DNA of 6,354 nucleotides from Solirubrobacterales bacterium. Its GTDB lineage: Bacteria; Actinomycetota; Thermoleophilia; Solirubrobacterales; Solirubrobacteraceae. Within the stretch, counting starts at the first letter, position 1. The number at the start of each line of letters is the position of its first letter. Location: contig JAFAZB010000253.1 of the NCBI GenBank assembly GCA_019240015.1, positions 1-6,354 of the forward strand, read 5' to 3'. Below are positions 1 through 5,156 of this stretch, piece after piece. The notes under the pieces were generated by a model. The model saw nothing but the letters and a program-made list of their open reading frames with translations, was not told the origin of the DNA and did not search any database. A program made the translations under genes and the position numbers.

Positions 1-280
1 CGGCGTCGCTGGGGGCGCCTGGCGCGGGGGCCTTGGTGACGCTGGCGGGCTCGTCTGCGGCGGGCGGGCCGGCGGGAGGATCGCCGCTCGCTTGAGCCGA
101 CTGGATCGCGGTCGGAGAGCCGCCCACGTCTCCCGCGACTGGCTCGACCGCCTGGGGACGGGCCCGCGCCGCCAGCCCGGCCGAGCTTCCAGCGGGCGTT
201 CCCGAACCGTGCCCGACCCGGCTCGAGCCACACCCGGCCATCACGATCGCGGTCATCGCTATCGCCGTCAGCGCCCTGAT
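1..280 (-). CDS. Putative secreted lipoprotein, N-terminal part (runs off left edge)
   Basis: Read on the minus strand, this frame gives a short basic and hydrophobic segment (RALTAIAMTAIVMAGC) ending in a lipobox-like M-A-G-C. The cysteine codon is at 232-230 and is followed by GSS and a long Ala/Pro/Gly/Ser-rich stretch. This is the usual layout of a bacterial lipoprotein: signal peptide, lipidated cysteine, then a flexible tether to a domain beyond the window. Function cannot be inferred because the folded domain is missing. Codons are strongly GC-ending, as in the other genes here. The start is unresolved. An in-frame TAG lies at 292-290. Between it and the cysteine, the only ATG/GTG codons (ATG at 256, GTG at 244, ATG at 241) leave a signal peptide that is too short. 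ATC at 280 or CTG at 273 would fit the signal peptide better. A sequencing error or frameshift near the start is the alternative. The gene diverges from the one at 440. Confidence 0.5.
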   Translation of the reverse strand, partial: MRALTAIAMTAIVMAGCGSSRVGHGSGTPAGSSAGLAARARPQAVEPVAGDVGGSPTAIQSAQASGDPPAGPPAADEPASVTKAPAPGAPSDA

Positions 281-356
281 ACCAGGAAACTAGCCTCACG
301 CCGCTCCACAGGTCGCACCCCCTGGCTGGGGGGTCCTGGCGCCAAGCCACTCGCCA

Positions 357-397
357 GTGCTTGCATCTTTGCTGCGTAGTTGCTAACCTGCAAGCAC
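357..397. promoter_or_regulatory. Inverted repeat framing the promoter (candidate operator)
   Basis: GTGCTTGCA at 357-365 and TGCAAGCAC at 389-397 are perfect 9-bp inverted copies with 23 bp between them. The left arm covers most of the -35 hexamer and the right arm begins at the last base of the -10 hexamer and covers the expected start point. Each arm also contains its own small palindrome, TGC-N2-GCA. The two arms lie 32 bp apart centre to centre, close to three helical turns, so a pair of dimers could bind the same DNA face. Binding by a regulator is inference. Confidence 0.45.
361..389 (+). promoter_or_regulatory. Sigma-70-type promoter for the phasin-like gene
   Basis: TTGCAT at 361-366 and TAACCT at 384-389 are separated by exactly 17 bp. 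TAACCT keeps the three most conserved -10 positions (T, A and the final T). It is preceded by TG-C, an extended -10 element (381-383). The region is clearly less GC-rich than its surroundings. Transcription would start near 396, giving a leader of about 45 nt before the ATG at 440. The assignment is from pattern only. Confidence 0.55.
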
Positions 398-439
398 ATT
401 CCGAGTAACAACACTGTCTCTCACCACCAGGAGCACAAC

Positions 440-721
440 ATGGCAACCAGCACTCAGGGCAAGAACGGCGCACCGACGATCGAGGTCGCCTACGAGCAGG
501 TCAAGGATCTCAACGAGCAGTTCCTCGCGGCCACCCGCAAGGCGGGCCACGTGTACCTCGACTCGTATGAGAAGGCCGTCGACCGGGCGATCGAGCTCGA
601 GCTCAAGGTCGCGGGCCTGACCCAGCAGGAGTGGCTCAGGAACCTGATCGAGACGCAGGCCGAGATCGCGCGCGAGGTCACGAGCTCCTACACCAGCACC
701 GCTCGTAGCCTGCTGAAGTAA
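440..721 (+). CDS. Small all-helical, phasin-like protein (93 aa)
   Basis: The 93-residue product is soluble, with no signal peptide or membrane segment. After a short polar N-terminus (residues 1-12), residues 13-92 look like continuous amphipathic helix rich in Glu, Lys, Ala and Leu, with TIEVAYEQVKDLNEQFLAA near the start and a second helix around QQEWLRNLIETQAEI. Size and heptad-like composition recall phasins, the coat proteins of polyhydroxyalkanoate granules. No motif proves this, and a small stress or granule-associated helical protein is equally possible. The ATG at 440 is chosen because AGGAG (429-433) lies six bases upstream; an in-frame TTG at 380 lies within the promoter and lacks such a site. 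It is a single-gene unit with its own promoter and a strong terminator directly after the stop. The next gene is also helical and phasin-like. Confidence 0.85.
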   Translation: MATSTQGKNGAPTIEVAYEQVKDLNEQFLAATRKAGHVYLDSYEKAVDRAIELELKVAGLTQQEWLRNLIETQAEIAREVTSSYTSTARSLLK

Positions 722-744
722 GACCCCTCAGCGAAAGCTGACAC

Positions 745-777
745 AAGGGCGCCGATGTCTGCATCGGCGCCCTTTTT
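745..777 (+). terminator. Intrinsic terminator after the 93-aa gene
   Basis: GGGCGCCGATG (747-757) pairs perfectly with CATCGGCGCCC (762-772) around a four-base loop. It is extended by AA/TT pairs and followed by TTTTT (773-777). This is a classic rho-independent terminator starting about 25 bases after the stop. Flanking ACACAA and TTGTGT are also complementary, which could let it work weakly on the other strand. Confidence 0.93.
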
Positions 778-864
778 GTGTCTGCGCGCGTCGGCCTCGC
801 GCTGCGTGATCACATCGCGGGCGTTCGGCTGGAACACTGTGCCGACTGTTCACTCGGGGACCAC

Positions 865-873
865 TAAGGAGGT
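865..873 (+). promoter_or_regulatory. Perfect Shine-Dalgarno for the 137-aa gene
   Basis: TAAGGAGGT at 865-873 matches the full anti-Shine-Dalgarno complement and ends five bases before the ATG at 879. It fixes the start and predicts strong translation. No convincing -35/-10 pair could be identified between the upstream terminator and this site. Confidence 0.85.
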
Positions 874-878
874 AGCTG

Positions 879-1292
879 ATGCCCCCAGCCAAGACGCCTG
901 CCGCTCGGGCTCGCCGTACCGCGCGTGCCACGACGCAGAAGACCGGGATCTCGCGCAAGGAGGTGGAGCGTGCCACGCAGCGCTTCGAGAAGGCGCTGAC
1001 TGAGGCGAACAAAGCGCTGCAGTCGCTCGGACAGGACTTCGGCAGAGGAGCCCAGTCCACTTACAAGACGCTCGGAAAGTCGCTCAAGACGTTGCAGCGC
1101 GACGCCGAGAAGACGAATCGCAGGATGCTCAAGGACCTGGAGAAGCTGGCCGAAGCGGTCACCGGAGGGCGGGCCCCGCAGTCTTCTCGCACCGCCGCCA
1201 CCCGCACCAGGCGGTCGGCGTCGGCCAAGAGCGGCACCACACGCACCCGCTCGACGGCCGCCAAGCGCACTGGGTCGCGCTCGAGCAAGTAG
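879..1292 (+). CDS. Phasin/histone-H1-like protein with basic tails (137 aa)
   Basis: The protein has three parts. Residues 1-24 are a basic Ala/Arg/Lys/Thr leader (PPAKTPAARARRTARATT). Residues about 25-95 are a predicted amphipathic helical core (KEVERATQRFEKALTEANK, then LGKSLKTLQRDAEKTNRRM). Residues 96-137 are a disordered tail of Arg, Lys, Ser, Thr and Ala ending in GSRSSK. A helical phasin-type domain with a histone H1-like basic tail is the known layout of PhaF-type proteins, which bind both polyhydroxyalkanoate granules and DNA. The tails suggest nucleic acid binding, but no specific signature was seen, so a nucleoid-associated protein or AlgP-like regulator is an alternative. Function is inference and the coding call is firm. 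The start is set by the perfect ribosome binding site. It lies between two terminator-like hairpins and is probably transcribed alone. Confidence 0.85.
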   Translation: MPPAKTPAARARRTARATTQKTGISRKEVERATQRFEKALTEANKALQSLGQDFGRGAQSTYKTLGKSLKTLQRDAEKTNRRMLKDLEKLAEAVTGGRAPQSSRTAATRTRRSASAKSGTTRTRSTAAKRTGSRSSK

Positions 1293-1311
1293 CGCGGAAG
1301 CTCACGATTCG

Positions 1312-1338
1312 CTGGCGGCGCCACGCGGGCGCCGCCAG
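1312..1338 (+). terminator. Strong GC hairpin, probable terminator
   Basis: CTGGCGGCGCC (1312-1322) and GGCGCCGCCAG (1328-1338) form a perfect 11-bp stem with a five-base loop, 19 bases after the stop of the 137-aa gene. There is no T-run afterwards. It may be a U-less terminator or an mRNA 3'-end stabiliser. It separates this gene from the regulatory island downstream. Confidence 0.6.
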
Positions 1339-1358
1339 GCTGCGGGGCGTGCGACGAG

Positions 1359-1367
1359 GTAAGCTCG
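1359..1367 (+). promoter_or_regulatory. Candidate -10 element before the sigma factor gene
   Basis: GTAAGCTCG contains TAAGCT (1360-1365), a TANNNT-type -10 that would start transcription near 1372, about 20 bases before the ATG. No TTGACA-like -35 lies at the right distance. A very similar GTACCCTCG precedes the anti-sigma gene at 2507. Support is by pattern only. Confidence 0.3.
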
Positions 1368-1392
1368 CCGCCCCGATCCGCGCGTAACCGTC

Positions 1393-2475
1393 ATGGGTGC
1401 CGAACCAGACTCCTCAACTTCGAGCGACGCCCTCCCGGAGCTCGTCGAAGAGCTCTCCCAACGCGGCGAGACGCGCGCGGATCGATGCCTCAGTCTCTCC
1501 GAGCTGAGCGAAGTCGTGCAGGCGGCCGAGCTCGACGAGGACGAGGCTCAGTTGCTCCAGGACCTGCTCGAGCAACGGGGGCTTGAGGTGCGCGATGACT
1601 GCGGGCACCCCGAGGTGGAGCAGACCAGCTATGTGAACGACGAGCTGGCCGGGCGGACGACCGACGCGATGTCGCTGTTCCTGCAAGAGGTGCGGCGCTA
1701 TCCGCTGCTCAGTCGCGAGCAGGAGGTAGAGCTCGCACAGCGCGTCGAAAGGGGCGATCTCGAGGCCAAGGACCGGATGGTCAACTCCAACCTCAGGCTG
1801 GTGATCTCGCACGCCCGCAAGTACCAGGGCCACGACCTGCCGCTGCTCGACCTGATTCAGGAAGGCATCCTCGGACTGATCCGAGCGGCGGAGAAGTTCG
1901 ACTATCGCAAGGGGTTCAAGTTCTCGACCTATGCCACCTTCTGGATCCGTCAGGCGATCCAGCGGGCGATCGACAACCGCGCCCGCACGATCCGGATCCC
2001 GGTCACGATCGGCCAGCGGGAGCGGAAGATCGCGCGCGTACAACGTGAGCTGATCGCCCAGACCGGGCGCGAGCCGAGCGACGAAGAGATCGCGCAGGCG
2101 GCCGAGCTCGAGCTCGAGGACGTGCGCGAGGCGCGCGAGGCGGCACGCGTGGTCACGAGCCTCGATCGGCCGGTCGGCGAGCAGGAGGAAACTCGGTTCG
2201 GCGACCTGCTTGCAAGCGACGAACGAGGGCCGGAGGAGGAGGTCGACATCTCGCTGCGGGTCGATGCGCTGCGCCGGGCGCTCGAGCAGCTGCCGGAGAC
2301 CGAGCGCGAGGTGGTCAAGCTGCGCTACGGAATCGACGGCGACGATCCCACGCCGCTGAGCGAGGCGGGTCGCAGGCTGGGGATCTCCCAAGAAGCGGTC
2401 CGGCGGCTCGAACGAAAGGCGCTTTCCGAGCTCGCTGCCAGCCGCGAGCTCGAAGCGCTGCGCCCCGCCGCGTAA
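1393..2475 (+). CDS. RNA polymerase sigma-70 factor, RpoD/HrdB-like (group 2 type)
   Basis: This 360-aa sigma factor directs RNA polymerase to promoters. Residues about 12-70 resemble sigma region 1.1, an acidic helical segment ending VVQAAELDEDEAQLLQ...RGLEVRDD. Region 1.2 is about 90-122 (TDAMSLFLQEVRRYPLLS). Regions 2.1-2.4 are about 125-195, with NSNLRLVISHARKYQ, LLDLIQEGILGLIRA and KFSTYATFWIRQAIQRAI. Region 3 begins with ARTIRIPV (197-204). Region 4 is about 293-350, with LEQLPETEREVVKLRYGI and a helix-turn-helix at LSEAGRRLGISQEAVRRLE. It is shorter than most primary sigma factors, as expected for an alternative, non-primary paralogue. Compared with E. coli RpoD, W433 is Phe, T440 is Gln, and the R584, R586 and Q589 equivalents are Gln, Ala and Arg. 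ATG 1393 is the only standard in-frame start downstream of the in-frame TAA at 1360 that preserves the region 1.1-like segment. No clear Shine-Dalgarno precedes it, so the leader may be short. The anti-sigma gene follows after 56 bases. Confidence 0.95.
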   Translation: MGAEPDSSTSSDALPELVEELSQRGETRADRCLSLSELSEVVQAAELDEDEAQLLQDLLEQRGLEVRDDCGHPEVEQTSYVNDELAGRTTDAMSLFLQEVRRYPLLSREQEVELAQRVERGDLEAKDRMVNSNLRLVISHARKYQGHDLPLLDLIQEGILGLIRAAEKFDYRKGFKFSTYATFWIRQAIQRAIDNRARTIRIPVTIGQRERKIARVQRELIAQTGREPSDEEIAQAAELELEDVREAREAARVVTSLDRPVGEQEETRFGDLLASDERGPEEEVDISLRVDALRRALEQLPETEREVVKLRYGIDGDDPTPLSEAGRRLGISQEAVRRLERKALSELAASRELEALRPAA

Positions 2476-2506
2476 CGCGACGCCCGGTCCCGGCGGGCGC
2501 AAGCCT

Positions 2507-2515
2507 GTACCCTCG
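2507..2515 (+). promoter_or_regulatory. Candidate -10 element before the anti-sigma gene
   Basis: GTACCCTCG contains TACCCT (2508-2513), a TANNNT -10. Transcription would start near 2520, about 12 bases before the ATG at 2532. TAGGA (2521-2525) could serve as a weak ribosome binding site at six bases' spacing. No -35 consensus is visible. The downstream genes may therefore be transcribed both from here and by read-through from the sigma gene. Confidence 0.3.
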
Positions 2516-2531
2516 TCTCGTAGGACTTGTC

Positions 2532-2957
2532 ATGGCTGACGTCGTAGAGCTCGAGCTGACCCGGGGGCAGAGCGCGCCTCGTGACGCGCGGCGGTTGATC
2601 GACTCGTCGTTCGGGTCGACCTTGCAGCGCGCGGAGCTCGAGAGCGCGAAACTGTGCATCAGCGAGCTGGTCACCAACGCGCTCGTGCACGGGCGCGGCA
2701 CGATCCGGCTGCGGTTGGCGCTGGACGAGGACAAGCTGCTGGTCGAGGTGATCGACGAGGGCGCCGGATTCGAACGGGAGGTCCGCGTCGAGGACTTCGA
2801 GCAGCTGGGCGGATGGGGTTTGACGATCGTCGACGCGGTCTCCAGCCGATGGGGAGTGCATGACGGGACGACCCATGTGTGGTTCGAGCTCGAGCGGCCC
2901 GGGCCGCGGATCGGGGCGGAGAAGAATCCGCTCGGCGAGGACTCCCCAACGGGTTGA
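2532..2957 (+). CDS. RsbW/SpoIIAB-type anti-sigma factor serine kinase (ATP-binding)
   Basis: This 141-aa protein is a single HATPase_c_2 (GHKL) domain. The N-box is E45-LVTN49-ALVHG, with the catalytic/Mg-binding Glu and Asn present. The G1 box is DEGAGF (75-80). The G2 region is GGWGLTIVD (93-101), followed by SRWG and GTTHVWFEL (112-120), typical of the family's last strands. All ATP-binding elements are intact, so it should be an active kinase. In the RsbW/SpoIIAB scheme it binds a sigma factor and, using ATP, phosphorylates a serine on a STAS partner. The STAS gene follows at 3079 and a sigma gene lies directly upstream, matching a partner-switching cassette. The last 20 or so residues (PGPRIGAEKNPLGEDSPTG) lie beyond the fold and look disordered. 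Client sigma identity is inference. Confidence 0.93.
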   Translation: MADVVELELTRGQSAPRDARRLIDSSFGSTLQRAELESAKLCISELVTNALVHGRGTIRLRLALDEDKLLVEVIDEGAGFEREVRVEDFEQLGGWGLTIVDAVSSRWGVHDGTTHVWFELERPGPRIGAEKNPLGEDSPTG

Positions 2958-3078
2958 CCCGGTGATAGCTTTTCCCTGCGCCCACCGCTCATCTTGGCAG
3001 GAGGGCTCACATACGACCAACGCGCGGCGGGCCGTCCAGGGCTCGCATGGTGACCGCAGCGTTCAGTAGGCAGTCCTG

Positions 3079-3471
3079 ATGCGCGATACAGCCAGCAAGC
3101 TCGACCCAACGCCGGTGCCGCCCAACGTGCATTCGCATCTGCGAGTCGAGGTCCGAAGCGAGCCCCGTGCGACCGTGCTCGCCGTCAGCGGGGAACTGGA
3201 TCTGGCGTCGAGTCCCGCGCTGGAGGAAGCGCTCGAGCGGGTCCGTGAGAGCGATCCGGCGACGCTGATCCTCGATCTCAGGGAGCTTGTGTTCATCGAC
3301 TCAACGGGACTCAGCGTGCTGGTCAAGGCCGACCAGCGAGCGCGTGAGACCGGCAAGCGGTTCGGACTGGTCAACGGCCCCAGCCAGGTTCAGCGCTTGC
3401 TGGTGCTGACCGGCTTGACCGAGCGGCTGACGATGGCGGACACGCCCGAGGAGCTCCTGAGCGGAGACTGA
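3079..3471 (+). CDS. STAS-domain anti-anti-sigma factor (RsbV/SpoIIAA type)
   Basis: This 130-aa protein has a STAS fold over residues about 20-125: VEVRSEPRATVLAVSGELD (strands 1-2), LASSPALEEAL (helix), ATLILDLREL, then the signature VFIDSTGLSVL (71-81). Ser75 in D74-S-T-G-L is the expected phosphorylation site. The unphosphorylated form binds the anti-sigma kinase and releases its sigma factor; the kinase phosphorylates it and a PP2C phosphatase reverses this. Both enzymes are encoded next to it. Residues 1-19 are a variable N-terminal extension. A modest TAGG (3067-3070) precedes the ATG. The 121-base gap from the kinase gene holds a weak TANNNT element (TAGCTT, 2966-2971) and a tiny ORF ending in TGATG on this start. 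The stop at 3469-3471 abuts the beginning of the phosphatase reading frame, pointing to translational coupling. Confidence 0.93.
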   Translation: MRDTASKLDPTPVPPNVHSHLRVEVRSEPRATVLAVSGELDLASSPALEEALERVRESDPATLILDLRELVFIDSTGLSVLVKADQRARETGKRFGLVNGPSQVQRLLVLTGLTERLTMADTPEELLSGD

Positions 3472-3475
3472 TCTG
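3463..3475 (+). promoter_or_regulatory. Ribosome binding site and probable CTG start of the phosphatase
   Basis: GGAG (3463-3466), inside the last codons of the STAS gene, lies six bases before CTG 3473-3475, which opens the phosphatase frame just after the STAS stop TGA (3469-3471). The phosphatase frame has a stop at 3458-3460 and no ATG, GTG or TTG until GTG 3560. A start at 3560 would cut the first part of the PAS domain. CTG at 3473 is therefore the best candidate; the alternative is a frameshift joining the two genes. Confidence 0.45.
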
Positions 3476-5155
3476 GAAGCCTTCAAGTCCATCGGGGACC
3501 GTCTGGCGCATGGCGACACCTCGATCTTCATCAACCTGCTGGAGGTCCTCGACGAGGCGGTGACGATCCGCGACCTGGACGGCGCGATCGTGTACGCCAA
3601 TCAGGCCGCCCTGAGACATCTGGGCTTCGCGTCGATGGATGAGCTACGGGTCCGCAGCAGCCGTTCGATCATGGACGAGTACATCGTCGAGGATGAGCGA
3701 GGTCGCCCGCTGACCATGGAAGACGTGCCCTCGATCAGGCTGATGCAGGGGCAGTCCGCCGAGCCGGTGTTGATGCGGACGGTCAATCGCACCACTGGCG
3801 CGATCAGATGGAACCTGCTCAAGGCGACGCCGCTACATGACGAGAACGGCCAGCTGCTCGGCGCGATGACAGTGATCGAGGACGTCTCCGCGGTCAAGGC
3901 CGCGGAAACGCGGACGCGCTTGCTCGCCGAGTCCGGTCGCATCCTGGCTTCCTCGCTCGACTACCAGGAGACCTTGCGCAACGTCGTCCAGGTTGCGGTT
4001 CCGGAGCTCGCCGACTGGTGTGCAGTGGATCTGATCGACTCCAACTACAGGCGGGAGTACACGGTCGTCGCGCACCGCGATCCGGCCAAGCAGGAACTGG
4101 CCCGGCGGCTGCGCGAACACGAACCCCAGGAGCTCGATCTCAGCCAGGCGCTCGGACGCGTGCTGCGCAGTGGCGTCTCCGAGCTTTATCCGGAGATCGC
4201 GGATGAGCAGCTGGCCCAGGGCGCACGCAGCGATGAGCATCTGAGGATGCTGCGGGAGCTGGGCCTGCGCTCGGCGGCGATCGTGCCGATGCGAGTGCCC
4301 ACGCGGGCGATCGGCGTGATGACGCTCGTCACCGCCGAGTCGCAGCGACGCTTGGACCAGGACGACTTGGAGCTGGCCGAGCAGCTGGGTCGCCGCGCGG
4401 CGGTGGCGGTCGAGAACTCGCGCTTGCACACGACGCTGGCCGGGATCGCCGAGACGCTCCAGGAGAGCTTGCTGCCCGATGAGCTGCCCGACGTTCCGGG
4501 CTGGGACGCCGCCTCGCTCTACAGGCCGGCGGAGTCCGGTCAGCGAGTCGACGTCGGCGGAGACTTCTATGAGCTGTTCGAGAACGACGGCAGCTGGTTC
4601 GCCCTGGTCGGCGATGTGACCGGCAAGGGCGTCACCGCGGCATCTCAGACCTCGCTGCTGCGTCACGGGGCCAGGTTCGCGAGCCGCGCAGAACCTCGAC
4701 CCGCGGCGATCCTCAGCCGGCTCGACGAGGCGTTGAGAAACCACGTCGGCGGTGCGCTGTGCACCGCGCTCTGCATGCGGATTCACCAGGACCGAGTCGT
4801 GATCAGCTCCGCCGGACATCCTCCGGCGATGCTCGTGCGCGCCGACGGCACGGTCCAGGAGGCGCCGCACCCGGGGCCCCTGCTGGGCGCGTTCGACGAC
4901 GCCATGTGGCCCGAGCAGACGGTTTCCGTAGCGCCTCATGAGCTGCTGCTTCTGTATACCGACGGGGTCACCGAGACCCGTGGGCGGCGCGAGCGCTTCG
5001 GTACGGAGCGGCTGCGGGCGCTGCTCTCCGAACACGCGAGCAAGCCCCCCACGGAGGTGCTCGCGCGGCTGGAGGCCGCGCTCGACGAGTTCCGCAGCGG
5101 GCCGGGCAGGGACGATGTCGCCGTGCTGGCGCTACGCCCTCGCGGCGTGGGTTGA
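3473..5155 (+). CDS. PAS-GAF-SpoIIE/PP2C protein serine phosphatase (RsbU/RsbP-like)
   Basis: About 560 aa from CTG 3473, or 531 aa from GTG 3560. Using 560-aa numbering, a PAS domain spans about 20-140 (LLEVLDEAVTIRDLDGAIVY, then WNLLKATPLHDENG and GAMTVIEDVS). A GAF domain spans about 148-318 (ILASSLDYQETLRNVV, ADWCAVDLID, ELGLRSAAIVPM, AVAVENSRL). The SpoIIE phosphatase spans about 322-556: LQESLLP (329-335), VGGDFYE (361-367), GDVTGKG (380-386), SSAGHPP (445-451), LYTDGVTE (494-501) and GRDDVAVL (545-552). The metal-binding aspartates in GGDFY, GDV, TDG and RDD are all present, so it should be active. The family dephosphorylates STAS proteins, and here the substrate is likely the adjacent one. 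PAS and GAF would sense a signal, which cannot be named. There are no membrane segments, so it is cytoplasmic. It is cotranscribed with the STAS gene. The start codon is uncertain; the function is not. Confidence 0.92.
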   Translation: MEAFKSIGDRLAHGDTSIFINLLEVLDEAVTIRDLDGAIVYANQAALRHLGFASMDELRVRSSRSIMDEYIVEDERGRPLTMEDVPSIRLMQGQSAEPVLMRTVNRTTGAIRWNLLKATPLHDENGQLLGAMTVIEDVSAVKAAETRTRLLAESGRILASSLDYQETLRNVVQVAVPELADWCAVDLIDSNYRREYTVVAHRDPAKQELARRLREHEPQELDLSQALGRVLRSGVSELYPEIADEQLAQGARSDEHLRMLRELGLRSAAIVPMRVPTRAIGVMTLVTAESQRRLDQDDLELAEQLGRRAAVAVENSRLHTTLAGIAETLQESLLPDELPDVPGWDAASLYRPAESGQRVDVGGDFYELFENDGSWFALVGDVTGKGVTAASQTSLLRHGARFASRAEPRPAAILSRLDEALRNHVGGALCTALCMRIHQDRVVISSAGHPPAMLVRADGTVQEAPHPGPLLGAFDDAMWPEQTVSVAPHELLLLYTDGVTETRGRRERFGTERLRALLSEHASKPPTEVLARLEAALDEFRSGPGRDDVAVLALRPRGVG

Positions 5156-5156
5156 G

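Noticed and set aside
317..334. ACCCCC/GGGGGT hairpin in the divergent region
   Set aside because: Short six-pair homopolymer stem without a T-run, upstream of the promoter; no role can be supported.
92..379. Open frame of 95 codons on the plus strand
   Set aside because: The product is Arg/Gly/Pro-rich with no domain sense, has no ribosome binding site, and overlaps both the minus-strand lipoprotein frame and the promoter at 361-389.
831..850. GGAAC...GTT as an ECF-type promoter for the 137-aa gene
   Set aside because: The spacing is 12 bases, well short of the roughly 16-18 expected for such promoters.
2208..2217. GCTTGCAAGC palindrome inside the sigma gene, resembling the inverted-repeat arms at 357-397
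   Set aside because: It lies mid-gene, encodes ordinary residues (LLAS), and is not near a promoter. Treated as chance, though it should be included in any motif scan.
2481..2499. CGCCCG/CGGGCG hairpin between the sigma and anti-sigma genes as a terminator
   Set aside because: Only six base pairs with a seven-base loop and no T-run; in DNA this GC-rich such pairings are common.
1414..2502. Minus-strand open frame of 362 codons antisense to the sigma gene
   Set aside because: It is a mirror frame caused by high GC. The plus strand gives an unmistakable sigma-70 protein, and the antisense product has no recognisable motifs.
3833..5035. Minus-strand open frame of 400 codons antisense to the phosphatase
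   Set aside because: It is a high-GC shadow rich in Arg, Gln and His, while the plus frame has all SpoIIE motifs in order.
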